Origin: Neobacillus rhizophilus | GTDB lineage: Bacteria; Bacillota; Bacilli; Bacillales; Cytobacillaceae | DNA length: 64,000 nucleotides | Direction of reading: 5' to 3' | NCBI RefSeq assembly: GCF_018343535.1 | Contig: NZ_JAGYPF010000004.1 | Location: 393,666-457,665, forward strand | Part shown: one piece after another, positions 55,002 to 63,934 of the stretch | How the letters are laid out: every line of letters starts with the position of its first letter | How positions within the stretch are numbered: the first letter of the stretch is position 1 | The notes under the pieces: model-generated | What the model was told of the DNA's origin: nothing | Databases searched by the model: none | Seen by the model: the letters and a program-made list of their open reading frames with translations, nothing else | Made by a program: the position numbers and the translations under genes

Positions 55002-55752
55002 CCAATTAAATAAAACCTTTGTAAAAGGAAGGGATGTGACTCATGTTTTAAACAACATTGATTTACATGTCAAAAATGGTGAATTTATTACGATTATCGG
55101 GCCAAGCGGCTGCGGAAAAAGTACTCTCCTAAAAGCAATGGCGGGATTGGATATAGAGTACTCAGGTGAAATCAAGTTAGATGGAGAAAGGGTGACCGGT
55201 GCAAGCATCAGGCAAGGTGTTATTTTTCAAGAACCTCGACTGTTTCCTTGGCTGACGGTTGAAAGGAACATTGCGGCTAGCCTTCCATTAACAAATAGTG
55301 AAGTGAAACAGAATGTAGATAAGCTAATCAAGCTTGTCAGGCTGGAGGGATTTGAAAAAGCGTATCCAAAGGAACTATCAGGCGGTATGGCGCAGCGAGT
55401 TTCGATCGCGAGAGCCTTACTGAGAAAACCAAAAATTCTCCTGCTGGATGAACCCTTTGGCGCATTAGATGCGTTTACTAGGTCGCATATGCAGGATGCG
55501 CTCTTGGATATTTGGAAGGAAGAGAAAACGTCGATGGTCTTTGTGACACATGATATTGATGAAGCGATTTACTTGGGAAATAAAGTCATCATTATGAGTG
55601 CACGGCCTGGTACGATTCAAAACATAATCAACATCGATTTGCCATTTCCACGAAAAAAATCAACCAAGTCCTTTCAAGAGTTTCGGCAGCTCGTGTTAAG
55701 GGAATTCGAAAAAGTGGAAGAGTTAGAGTTAATCGATAGCGCCGGAATTTAA
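54982..55752 (+). CDS. ssuB: ABC transporter ATPase, SsuB-like
   Basis: A 256-residue ATPase: Walker [10 protein letters not shown] (40-48), Q-loop FQEPRLFPW, signature LSGGMAQR, Walker [13 protein letters not shown] and H-loop VTHDIDEA. The LFPW and DAFTR segments are typical of nitrate/sulfonate/taurine importers. Translationally coupled to the monooxygenase. Confidence 0.92.
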   Translation: MTLLEINQLNKTFVKGRDVTHVLNNIDLHVKNGEFITIIGPSGCGKSTLLKAMAGLDIEYSGEIKLDGERVTGASIRQGVIFQEPRLFPWLTVERNIAASLPLTNSEVKQNVDKLIKLVRLEGFEKAYPKELSGGMAQRVSIARALLRKPKILLLDEPFGALDAFTRSHMQDALLDIWKEEKTSMVFVTHDIDEAIYLGNKVIIMSARPGTIQNIINIDLPFPRKKSTKSFQEFRQLVLREFEKVEELELIDSAGI

Positions 55753-55765
55753 AGGAGGTTCAAAA

Positions 55766-56605
55766 ATGAGTAACCAATCAGCGATATCTTTGGATAAAGT
55801 AAACTCCTCAAAAAAGAGAGTTTTAAAAAGTAAGAGAGACCTAGGCAAGGTAACCATCATGTTAAAAGGATTTATTTTTCCAATTGTCATTTTGGTCATT
55901 TGGGAACTGACAGGGGCTTGGGGCCTGATATCCCCGACTTTATTGCCAAGACCCAGCGCGATCCTTACAACCTTTATTGATTTAGTTTTAACTGGTAATT
56001 TAATTGAGCATTTTAAAATTAGTTTATGGAGGGCTTTAGGTGGTTTCATATTAGGCGGGACCCTCGGACTGTTGGTCGGAGTGGCGGTTGGTTTTAAAAA
56101 GAATATTGAACAAACGGTAGATCCGACCATCCAAATGCTTAGAACCGTCCCTACATTGGCGGTCATTCCATTGTTCATATTATGGTTTGGGTTTGGTGAG
56201 GTATCGAAAATATTATTGATTGCAAAAGGGGCATTCTTCCCGCTCTATGTGAACACATTTTTAGGTATCAGAAGTGTAGACTCAAAATTGTTTGATGTGG
56301 CAAAAGTATTGGAGTTTAATCGCTGGCAGCTGATTACACGATTGATTTTACCTTCAGCGCTCCCAAACATACTATTAGGATTGCGATTGTCCATAGGCGT
56401 TGCGTGGCTGGCGCTGGTTGCGGCCGAATTAATGGGCTCCAGTGAAGGAATCGGCTATCTCATCATGGACGCACGGCAATTCTCGCAAACATCGATTGTG
56501 TTTGTAGGGATTATCATTTTTGCTGTATTTGGTAAAGTTTCAGATTCCATTGTGAAAGTATTCGAAAAAAGACTATTAAAATGGCAGGATAATTTCAAGG
56601 GGTAA
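55766..56605 (+). CDS. ssuC: ABC transporter permease, SsuC-like
   Basis: A 279-residue permease with six helices and the EAA loop (FDVAKVLEFNRWQLITRLILP). Basic N-terminal extension of about 30 residues. AAAGGAGG RBS, 13 bp after ssuB. Confidence 0.9.
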   Translation: MSNQSAISLDKVNSSKKRVLKSKRDLGKVTIMLKGFIFPIVILVIWELTGAWGLISPTLLPRPSAILTTFIDLVLTGNLIEHFKISLWRALGGFILGGTLGLLVGVAVGFKKNIEQTVDPTIQMLRTVPTLAVIPLFILWFGFGEVSKILLIAKGAFFPLYVNTFLGIRSVDSKLFDVAKVLEFNRWQLITRLILPSALPNILLGLRLSIGVAWLALVAAELMGSSEGIGYLIMDARQFSQTSIVFVGIIIFAVFGKVSDSIVKVFEKRLLKWQDNFKG

Positions 56606-56662
56606 CGGGGAACCTTTGGTTTTAATCCGACTAATCATATATGTTTAAATGGAGGTAATTAA

Positions 56663-57682
56663 ATGTCCAAAAAATTAGTGCAATATTATAGCTTACTAGC
56701 CGTCATTATTTTACTTTTACTAAGCGGCTGCGCAGCATCGTCTTCAAATTCTGAAACTTCATCAAAGGCTGCGAATAAGGAAATTGTTGTGAACATAGGG
56801 GTTCAAGGGAAAACAGGAATCCTCACTTATGCAAGAGATCATAAATACTTTGAAAAAGCATTTGAAAAAGAGGGAGTAAAGGTTACATGGAATGAGTTTG
56901 CAAGCGGACCGCCGCATTTTGAGGCATTGGCTTCAGGCCGGCTGGATTTTGGGTCTGTGGGAGGTACACCAGTCATTGCCGGGCAGTCAGGGAATGTCGA
57001 TTTTAAGGCCATTGGTGTTACAGCTGATGGGAGAAAGGGAAACTCTATTTTAGTACCGAAAGGAAGCTCCATTAAAGAATTGAAGGATTTAAAAAATAAG
57101 AAAATAGCTGTCGCAAAAGGGAGCAGTGCTTATAACTTTTTATACATGGCATTGGATCGTGCCGGCTTAACCGATAAAGATATCGAGATTATTCAGCTCC
57201 AGCCGGATGAAGCGCGGCCGGCATTGGATAATGGCTCCATTGATGCTTGGTCTGTGTGGGAGCCATATGTGACGACTGCAGTTTTTCAAACGGGAGCAAA
57301 GGTATTAGCATCAGGAGAGGACTTGAATATAAATGCACCTAGCTTTCTGATTGCAAGAACAAAATTTACCGAAGAACACCCCGATTTAACCGTCTTATTT
57401 TTAAAAACATACGAAGAGGTCCGCAGGCACTACGTCGAAAACCTTGACGACGTAGCAAAGGAAATAGCGGAATCCCAGAAGGTGGACGTGAAAATCATTC
57501 AAACGGTTCTGAAAAATAGTGACCCTATTTTGTCTCCGGCAACAGCTGAATTTAGCAAAGCACACCAGGAGCAGGCTGACTTTTTATATTCTGTTGGCGG
57601 TATAAATAAAAAGCTGGATACGTCCAAAGTAATTGAGAACAAATTTGTAGAGAAGGCGTTGAAGGAATTAACAAACAAATAG
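56663..57682 (+). CDS. ssuA: Sulfonate-type substrate-binding lipoprotein, SsuA-like
   Basis: A 339-residue lipoprotein: lipobox LSGC with Cys23, then a type II periplasmic-binding fold with ASGPPHFEALASGRLDFGSV and AVAKGSSAYN, typical of SsuA/TauA/NrtA. Captures the sulfur compound for SsuBC. Last gene of the operon. Confidence 0.9.
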   Translation: MSKKLVQYYSLLAVIILLLLSGCAASSSNSETSSKAANKEIVVNIGVQGKTGILTYARDHKYFEKAFEKEGVKVTWNEFASGPPHFEALASGRLDFGSVGGTPVIAGQSGNVDFKAIGVTADGRKGNSILVPKGSSIKELKDLKNKKIAVAKGSSAYNFLYMALDRAGLTDKDIEIIQLQPDEARPALDNGSIDAWSVWEPYVTTAVFQTGAKVLASGEDLNINAPSFLIARTKFTEEHPDLTVLFLKTYEEVRRHYVENLDDVAKEIAESQKVDVKIIQTVLKNSDPILSPATAEFSKAHQEQADFLYSVGGINKKLDTSKVIENKFVEKALKELTNK

Positions 57683-57727
57683 AGTGAATGAAAGTGTTTC
57701 TATCATATAACTAAAATGTATATTATG

Positions 57728-57755
57728 GCAGATAGGGGCTCCTCAAAAGCCCCTT
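57728..57755 (+). terminator. Terminator of the sulfur operon
   Basis: AGGGGCT/AGCCCCT with a short TTT tail. Confidence 0.6.
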
Positions 57756-57815
57756 TAAACTTATTTCCTATTTATCAGTGTGGGGGTAATAAAATTCCCA
57801 CGGATTGAGTTCACT

Positions 57816-58649
57816 CTATCTGAAAGTTTGCAAACCTCTATTCTTTATTACATTAGAACGGCTCATTGAGGCCTTTGAAGCTAGTCGTTTTTTGAGGAAG
57901 GAATACAAATTTCCGATCACTAACCCGATGTACAAATAAGTCAATCCTCCAAAAAGTCCATAAATGAGCGTTCCCGCCACTGCCGTGAGGATACCGAATA
58001 TCACTTGATCTTTATCTTTTCCCGGCGATGTAGGCGGATCTGTAAGCATAAAAAAGCCAAAGAAGAGCGTAGCATTGATAAAAGGTGGACGGAGGGCATC
58101 CGTTTCGCCTCCAATATTGAAATAACCGATAAGGAGCAATAGTAAAAAAGATGTACCAAAAAATGCAAAAATCTGAGGGTACTTATTTACTCGGTTAGTA
58201 ATGGCGTATCCTCCCATTAGAAGAAACGCTATCGTCCAAGCGGGAAGATCTCCGAATGCCCCCCACCAGCTTTGTCCAGAATGAAAAAAAAGGACAGATA
58301 AAAGCAAACCAATGGCTGCAGGATTAAAGATTGGCTTTTTCTTATAGACCAGAAGATACTTGGATAAAATGGCCATAACAGCCGTTGCTGTAATGACTCC
58401 TACAGATGACGTTGTACTTAAGATTAAGGAAATAATTAACCCAGTAATAATGGCACTATCTGGCATGCTCCATTTTCTTTTTTTCACTGTACGACAAAGA
58501 ATGTCCACGATGACCGAAACGAAAACAGCCACAAAAGCATTTTTAATACCCATTATATCTTTAGACCCAATTGAGGCTATCAACAGGTAAATAATCAAAG
58601 CAAAGGTCACATAACCTTTTGGTGTTTTAAGCCATTTCTTTGCTGTCAT
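57816..58649 (-). CDS. RnfD/NqrB-like membrane flavoprotein subunit
   Basis: A 277-residue protein with about nine helices and the NqrB/RnfD-type segment PPFINATLFFGFFMLTDPPT preceding SPGKDKD; the Thr in TDPPTSP is near the site flavinylated in RnfD/NqrB. ATG 58649 follows GGAGG and overlaps the apbE-like gene. With ApbE and the FMN-binding protein it forms a membrane flavin electron-transfer set. Confidence 0.82.
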   Translation of the reverse strand: MTAKKWLKTPKGYVTFALIIYLLIASIGSKDIMGIKNAFVAVFVSVIVDILCRTVKKRKWSMPDSAIITGLIISLILSTTSSVGVITATAVMAILSKYLLVYKKKPIFNPAAIGLLLSVLFFHSGQSWWGAFGDLPAWTIAFLLMGGYAITNRVNKYPQIFAFFGTSFLLLLLIGYFNIGGETDALRPPFINATLFFGFFMLTDPPTSPGKDKDQVIFGILTAVAGTLIYGLFGGLTYLYIGLVIGNLYSFLKKRLASKASMSRSNVIKNRGLQTFR

Positions 58650-59541
58650 TTTGTGTTCCTCCAACTCTCACAATTTGTAAATCAGATGTAATGAAAAGTC
58701 CCCTTAAGCCAACTCTTTCGATTAATGTCTTTCCTTTTTCGCGACCAAACAAAAACGCCGTGGTTGAAAAGGCATCCGCCAGCATGGCAAAAGGCGCAAT
58801 AATGGTGGAACTGACGCAATCATTTGGAGAATATCCCGTTTTTGGATTGATAATATGATGCATCCCGGGAATGTTGGTATTCTTTCGTTCATAACTTCCA
58901 GAGGTACAAACTGCTTCATTCGAAATTTCAATCACATCAATAATTTGATCTTTTTTCATGGGATGTTGAATTCCTACTTTCCATGGGCGTCCATTCCAAT
59001 CCATTCCTCCGGCAAACAGATCTCCTCCTGCATTAACCATGAAACTTTCAAAATCTCTTAGTTCATTAGCAGCCAAATCGATGGCAAACCCTTTAGCAAC
59101 CGCACCTAAATCAATCACAAGAGGTTTGTTTAAATATAATGTATGGTCATGTTCATCTAAAATAATATCCCTAAATGTAGCTGTGGAATCGGCAGAAGGC
59201 GTTTCTATGGATTTACCGGTTAAATAATGTCGATTATATCCTTGCTCCTCCATGGCTTTTCCAATGGCAGGATCAAATTCACCATCCGTCCATTTAGCCA
59301 TTTCCAACGCAAACTTCAGAGGTTCAAATAAAAACGGGCTGATTTGTACCGGTTTTTCAATAACCCGGCAGGCAGTCATTAATTCACTGTCAGGACTAAA
59401 TCGACTGCAGGCCTGTTCTACTTTCCGGAACGCTTCAAAAGCCCTGTCCACTTTTGTTTCAACCAGCTCTTTGGTTACTGTTCCATTCATCACTACCTGT
59501 ATTTCTACAACTGTATCCATAAATAATTTCGCTTTTTTCAT
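58627..59541 (-). CDS. apbE: FAD:protein FMN transferase ApbE
   Basis: A 304-residue ApbE: MDTVVEIQVV start, DGEFDPAIG, LDLGAVAKGFAID-type (VIDLGAVAKGFAID), MVNAGGDLFAGG and HHIINPKTG are visible with the metal-binding Asp/Ala residues near DAFSTTAF. No lipobox, so cytosolic or differently exported than Gram-negative forms. It should transfer FMN to Thr residues of the two neighbouring proteins. Starts 8 bp after the FMN-binding gene. Confidence 0.92.
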   Translation of the reverse strand: MKKAKLFMDTVVEIQVVMNGTVTKELVETKVDRAFEAFRKVEQACSRFSPDSELMTACRVIEKPVQISPFLFEPLKFALEMAKWTDGEFDPAIGKAMEEQGYNRHYLTGKSIETPSADSTATFRDIILDEHDHTLYLNKPLVIDLGAVAKGFAIDLAANELRDFESFMVNAGGDLFAGGMDWNGRPWKVGIQHPMKKDQIIDVIEISNEAVCTSGSYERKNTNIPGMHHIINPKTGYSPNDCVSSTIIAPFAMLADAFSTTAFLFGREKGKTLIERVGLRGLFITSDLQIVRVGGTQNDSKEMA

Positions 59542-59549
59542 TTATTCTC

Positions 59550-60005
59550 CTAACTATTTTGAGCTTGATAGAGTGCGTCTTGAACTGCGTCTTGAAAAGC
59601 TTGGGTACTGTATGTTGCCCCTGAAACATTCGATACTTGTGCATTTTGATTTTGTAAAACTTCATCTGGCAGCCCGACGACATCACTTTCAGAATAATGC
59701 ATAGCAAAATCGCTAATTTCAACATCCGTAATTTTATCGTTTTGGATTGTTACTGCGACTTCAATCGAACCGCGTCTATTCTCTCCCATGCCCGTAAAGG
59801 TACCATTTTTATATAATGATTTTTTTGGCTGATTTTTGGATTCAGCCACACTTGGGTTATCTGCATTTGTTTGAATATTGATAGGGGGATGTTGTCTCAA
59901 TGTCGTTTTCGTCGCTTCAGCTTCCGTAGAAAAATAACCGGTGGCGTAAACAGCAGCAACCGCCGCTGAACACAAAACGACCCACTTTCGATCCATTTTA
60001 GCCAT
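59550..60005 (-). CDS. Extracytosolic FMN-binding protein (RnfG/NqrC-like domain)
   Basis: A 151-residue protein with an N-terminal signal/anchor (VVLCSAAVAAVYATGYF) and a C-terminal FMN_bind domain; the flavinylation motif VSGATYST (Thr131 expected to carry FMN) lies near the C-terminus. GTFTGMGENRRGSIEVAVTI is the domain start. AGGAGG RBS. First gene of the operon with apbE and rnfD-like genes. Confidence 0.88.
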   Translation of the reverse strand: MAKMDRKWVVLCSAAVAAVYATGYFSTEAEATKTTLRQHPPINIQTNADNPSVAESKNQPKKSLYKNGTFTGMGENRRGSIEVAVTIQNDKITDVEISDFAMHYSESDVVGLPDEVLQNQNAQVSNVSGATYSTQAFQDAVQDALYQAQNS

Positions 60006-60230
60006 TAAAAGTCCTCCTAAATTTTTCTTTTTGGTTTTTAATGATTAACATTAGTATAATGAGGCAATCTTAAAATTCTCTTAGAAAGATGAAAATTCTT
60101 TCCAATAAAAATTTTTTGTAGGGAAGTTCCAAAAACAAGAATGTTTCTAATAAAAATTAAATACTTCTTTGATAAAATATATAGTTAAAATCATTGTTTT
60201 AATTTTTAGAATAAGGAATAAGGTGAGATT
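60006..60230. promoter_or_regulatory. Divergent promoter region with direct repeats
   Basis: T(T/G)AAAATTCT(C/T) occurs at 60070 and 60090, 20 bp apart (two helical turns), as expected for an OmpR-type tandem site. It lies between the electron-transfer operon and the two-component genes, so the regulator may control both. Inference only. Confidence 0.45.
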
Positions 60231-60905
60231 ATGCACATTTTAGTCATAGAGGATGATTCGGCTCTTCGAAAAATCGTATCAACAATCTTAGAAGAAGAAG
60301 GATACGAGGTGGATCAATCTGCAGACGGAAAAGAAGGGTTATTTATGTCCCAATCTGGGATGTATGACTTACTTATTATTGACCTCATGTTGCCGGGTTT
60401 AGATGGAATTTCACTTATTAAAGAGCTGCATGCGAAGGGGATGAATGTTCCAACCCTCATTTTAACGGCAAAAGATAGTGTTGCAGATAAGGTAAAGGGT
60501 TTAGATGTCGGAGCAGATGATTATTTGGTAAAGCCTTTTGCTACTGAGGAATTTTTAGCAAGAGTAAGATCCGTCCTTAGGCGTGCGGGAAAAATTGGCC
60601 TTGAGGGCAAAATTATCTATGGTGAAATCACTTTGGATACGAACCTATTGCAATGTTCAATTGGGGAGAATACGTTAAAGTTAACTAAAAAAGAATATGA
60701 ATTACTTTATTATTTAATACAAAATCAGGAAAAGATTCTCATGCGTGACCAAATTTACGATCGTGTTTGGGGGATTGAATCTGATGCGGGAGAGTCGGTT
60801 GTTGATGTGTATATCCACTATTTACGAAAAAAATTAGCACCTTTTGGATATGGCGAAATCATTCGTACCATACGAGGTGTAGGCTATATGCTTACGGAGG
60901 AATAA
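60231..60905 (+). CDS. OmpR-family response regulator
   Basis: A 224-residue regulator: receiver with acidic pocket EDD (7-9), phospho-acceptor Asp51 in IIDLMLPG and VKPF switch Lys; C-terminal winged helix (LTKKEYELLYYLIQNQEKIL, then VDVYIHYLRKKL and IRTIRGVGYML). Followed 1 bp later by its histidine kinase. Confidence 0.93.
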   Translation: MHILVIEDDSALRKIVSTILEEEGYEVDQSADGKEGLFMSQSGMYDLLIIDLMLPGLDGISLIKELHAKGMNVPTLILTAKDSVADKVKGLDVGADDYLVKPFATEEFLARVRSVLRRAGKIGLEGKIIYGEITLDTNLLQCSIGENTLKLTKKEYELLYYLIQNQEKILMRDQIYDRVWGIESDAGESVVDVYIHYLRKKLAPFGYGEIIRTIRGVGYMLTEE

Positions 60906-60906
60906 G

Positions 60907-62178
60907 ATGTTTGAAAAGACAAGGCAGCGATTAGTATTATTGAATTCCATTGTCCTCTTAATCATATTAGGCAGTTTTGGAACATTCCTTTATTTTTATA
61001 TGGAATATCGTTTAAATAGCCAGGTAGATGAAACATTACAACATGCTAAAAAACATATTACCAGAGAGCACAAAGGTGATATGTCTAAATTTATAAAACC
61101 TGAAGAAAATGACGATGATCAACGGACGATTTTCCTTTTTTGGGGAAAAAACGATATCCTTCAGGCTGAAATCCCTAAAAATATATTTTCAAAAAAGGTT
61201 AAAGCTGAACTGTTAAAAGAGAGAAATTCAGAGTCAACAAGTACCGTTCATATTGGAAGTTTCTATTATCGAACGATTAACATTCCAATTCATAATTCAA
61301 TAAGCATCAATGGCAGTACAAAATATGTTGAAAGAATACAATTAATTTATAATTTGAAACGTGAAAGAGAAATGTTGGAACATCTTTTAATATTTATTGA
61401 ATTTGGAAGTGTAATAAGCGTTGTTGTAGCCATTCTAGCAGGGTTCTTTTTAGCAAATAGAGCATTAGTGCCAATACAATTGGCATGGAACAAACAATCT
61501 CAGTTTGTTGCAGATGCCTCACATGAATTACGTACACCTCTTGCTGTTATGAAGCTGAATTTGGAACGTTTGTTTCGGCACCCTAAAAGCAGTATTGAGG
61601 AAGAAAGTGAAAATATCTCACAATCTATTAGTGAAATTAAGTATATGACGAAAATGATTTCCGAGCTTCTTACATTAGCGCGATCTGATTCTAATCAGCT
61701 GGAGATGATCTTTAGTACAGTTCAATTAGATACCTTATTAAATAAAGTGGTTCAAGACTTTTCGGAATTGGCCAAGCTAAAAGGCATAAACCTGATCTCT
61801 AATATCCAAAGTCCAGTAGAAATTTTAGGAGACAAGGAAAGGCTTTATCAATTATTTATGATTATTTTAGATAACGCATTGAAATATACTCCCGATAACG
61901 GGCAAATTACCGTTCAATGCAATGTAAAAGGATCTAATGCCCATATTGTCATTGCTGATACAGGGGAAGGGGTCTCTAAAGAAGACCTACCTTTGATATT
62001 TGACCGCTTTTATCGAGGTGATAAAGCGAGGACTAGAAAATATGAAGGTACAGGTCTTGGACTTTCCATTGCCAAGTGGATTATTGAATTACATGGCGGG
62101 AAAATCCGTGCAACGAGTGAAATGGGAATGGGGACGCAAATTATTATGCATGTCCCTCTTAACAAACGGCATATCTGA
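60907..62178 (+). CDS. Sensor histidine kinase
   Basis: A 423-residue kinase: TM1 (about 10-30), extracellular sensor (31-157), TM2 (158-182), then HisKA with His206 in ASHELRTPL and HATPase (DNALKYTPDNG, ADTGEGVSKEDLPLIFDRFY, GTGLGLSIAKWI). Sensor domain unrecognised. Partner of the regulator at 60231. Confidence 0.93.
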   Translation: MFEKTRQRLVLLNSIVLLIILGSFGTFLYFYMEYRLNSQVDETLQHAKKHITREHKGDMSKFIKPEENDDDQRTIFLFWGKNDILQAEIPKNIFSKKVKAELLKERNSESTSTVHIGSFYYRTINIPIHNSISINGSTKYVERIQLIYNLKREREMLEHLLIFIEFGSVISVVVAILAGFFLANRALVPIQLAWNKQSQFVADASHELRTPLAVMKLNLERLFRHPKSSIEEESENISQSISEIKYMTKMISELLTLARSDSNQLEMIFSTVQLDTLLNKVVQDFSELAKLKGINLISNIQSPVEILGDKERLYQLFMIILDNALKYTPDNGQITVQCNVKGSNAHIVIADTGEGVSKEDLPLIFDRFYRGDKARTRKYEGTGLGLSIAKWIIELHGGKIRATSEMGMGTQIIMHVPLNKRHI

Positions 62179-62275
62179 ACTCACTGTTCCCGTCGGAAGA
62201 ACGAATAAATGATGGTTCTTTAAGGAAAAGTATAATAAAAAAATTAGTACAAACTTTTTTCCTTATATATGTAGA

Positions 62276-62312
62276 AAAATAGAAGCGCTTATCGACGCTT
62301 CTATCCTTAAAA
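62276..62312 (-). terminator. Terminator of the YjcZ-like gene
   Basis: ATAGAAGCG/CGCTTCTAT; T5 follows on the minus strand. Confidence 0.8.
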
Positions 62313-62339
62313 TGAGTCGTTACAATTTTGATTCTAAGC

Positions 62340-62438
62340 TTAGTACCCTCTCATAAACTGTGTACCAACGATAATCAATAGGACGAAAAGTACTACGATT
62401 AAAGCAAAAGATGTGCCCATTCCATGTCCGTCAGACAT
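62340..62438 (-). CDS. YjcZ-family small sporulation peptide
   Basis: 32 residues: MSDGHGMGTSFALIVVLFVL, then LIIVGTQFMRGY. Gly-rich head and single helix FALIVVLFVLLIIVG match YjcZ-type proteins found in spores of Bacillus. AAAAGGAGGT lies about 10 bp upstream and a terminator follows. Confidence 0.85.
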   Translation of the reverse strand: MSDGHGMGTSFALIVVLFVLLIIVGTQFMRGY

Positions 62439-62619
62439 AAATGTATCACCTCCTTTTATCTAAGGGATAGTACATGCTATGCTGAAACGAGTATGAGTGA
62501 AATGGACAAGCATGGAATTATACTGACATAATAATATTTTTGTGGATTAATTCGAAACAACAAAAGATAGGATAAAACCTCTCACACGCTTCATAATAAA
62601 CCTTGAGGATGTGAAACGA

Positions 62620-63051
62620 ATGGACAAAGAAGAGGTAGTCATTGAGGAATTAAACACATTATTAAGAGGAACCTATATGGGAATTCACGCTTTTGAACAT
62701 CATATCCAAAAGCTGGAGGAAACAGCCATAAAGCAGAAGTTTCAGTCCCTGCAGCAAGAGGCGAAGCAATCGACCAAAGTTCTCGCCGAACGGATTCAAA
62801 ATTTACACGGAGTTCCCGCAGATAGTGAAGGAGTCTCAGGCAAGCTGAAAACCTACATGCATAAGATGATGGTCCCCAATGAAACAGAGGGGATCATCCA
62901 GGATGCTTTAAAGGGAATGGAGCAATATGGCGTTGAGTATTCAGAAGAACTCGTAAAGGGAGACCTGGACCCCGAAAGCAAACGCATCGTCGAAGAAGTG
63001 ATCAATACAAACCGCAGGATTGCACAGGAGTTACGAGAATTGCTGCATTAA
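62620..63051 (+). CDS. DUF2383-type helical protein
   Basis: A 143-residue all-helical protein (VIEELNTLLRGTYMGIHAFE.., GIIQDALKGMEQYGVEYSEE) like DUF2383 ferritin-like bundles, with Glu/His residues spaced as possible metal ligands. Function unknown; relatives occur in spore formers. ATG 62620 preferred over GTG 62611, which is too close to GAGG. Confidence 0.7.
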   Translation: MDKEEVVIEELNTLLRGTYMGIHAFEHHIQKLEETAIKQKFQSLQQEAKQSTKVLAERIQNLHGVPADSEGVSGKLKTYMHKMMVPNETEGIIQDALKGMEQYGVEYSEELVKGDLDPESKRIVEEVINTNRRIAQELRELLH

Positions 63052-63082
63052 GTGATGCATGGGGACGGTTCTTATGCATCAC
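63052..63082. repeat. REP-like palindrome, copy 3
   Basis: GTGATGCAT/ATGCATCAC perfect 9-bp arms around GGGGACGGTTCTT, the reverse of AAGAACCGTCCCC found in copy 1. Confidence 0.75.
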
Positions 63083-63093
63083 TTTTCAACCAC

Positions 63094-63238
63094 CTTCGGA
63101 CAAAACTGGTGTAATATCCAGAGGAATTGTCCGAACGAAGGGTAGCTTCGGACAAATCTGCTGAAAAAACTAGGGAACTGTCCGAACGAGGGGTATTTTC
63201 GGACAAAAACGGTTAAAAACAAAGAGGAATTGTCCGAA
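63094..63238. repeat. Three hairpin repeats related to the 53008 array
   Basis: Three units, all with TTCGGACA at the start and TGTCCGAA at the end, 49-53 bp apart. Same family as the ten-unit array, but fixed for the TT/AA variant. Confidence 0.85.
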
Positions 63239-63282
63239 AAAGGTTAACAAAAAACAACAAAAACCCCCGATTGTACAAACGA

Positions 63283-63318
63283 AGGACTGCCTTATACAAA
63301 TCAAAAGGCAGGCCTTTT
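63283..63318 (+). terminator. Terminator, copy of that at 53557
   Basis: ACTGCCTT/AAGGCAG.. with CCTTTTTA; embedded in the duplicated leader. Confidence 0.65.
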
Positions 63319-63347
63319 TAATTAAAAAAATAAAGGAGACGATTGTA

Positions 63348-63428
63348 ATGAATAATTAAAAGCGTCAAATGGCTCTAGGGGGTGTTTTTTATGATCCCGG
63401 GCCATCATGTTGCTTCTTTGTTGCATAT
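63348..63428 (+). pseudogene. Truncated copy of the monooxygenase 5' end
   Basis: GGAGACGATTGTAATGAATA is shared with 53631. The copy reads MNN-stop-KRQMALGG, where CAA became TAA; a +1 G shifts the frame, after which [12 protein letters not shown] matches the intact protein. Similarity ends near 63430, so about 95% of the gene is missing. Confidence 0.85.
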
Positions 63429-63778
63429 TAATAGAAGCATTTTAATTATCATTGACTAGAAAATATGTAATCTTTCATTTTCCCAAATGTATATAATGAC
63501 CAGTTTTCGAGACGAGATTAGTAAACAAATAACCATGAGGAACAAATCAAAATAGAACTGTATCCCGATTATTGTTGTGTTAATGATTAGGGTGCAGTGT
63601 TAAGCCGCCTTCGCTTTTTTAATCTGCAGTTTGCAGACCGTACAATAAGATACAAATAAATTTAACAAATTTCCCCATAACCTGTTAAAATGAAAACATA
63701 TACTACTAGTGAAACTCAAATGATGTTAACCCGGTGGATTGCCCAAGGAAAATGTGAAGGTGATAGGGGAGATATATA
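63429..63778. other. 350-bp region without gene
   Basis: AT-rich sequence following the pseudogene; GCCGCCTTCGCTTTTTT (63603-63620) is the only terminator-like feature and lacks a good stem. Confidence 0.4.
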
Positions 63779-63934
63779 TTGAAAAAGAGGTCAAGGTTGC
63801 GCAGACGTATTCGGGAATGGCTAAATAAAAGACGAGTGCGGAAAGAAGAAAACCCGCTCCCTAGTTTTTCAAACCGTAGTATAAATGACCGTCAGCAGCA
63901 ATTAAATAAGCCGGAAGAATTGTCTAATGATTAA
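63779..63934 (+). CDS. Small basic protein, 51 aa
   Basis: TTG-initiated KKRSRLRRRIREWLNKRRVR opens a strongly basic helix, then a polar tail (NDRQQQLNKPEELSND). AGGGGAG lies 8 bp upstream. Too short for the usual ORF cut-off but well formed; unrecognised. Basic character suggests nucleic acid binding. Confidence 0.5.
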   Translation: MKKRSRLRRRIREWLNKRRVRKEENPLPSFSNRSINDRQQQLNKPEELSND

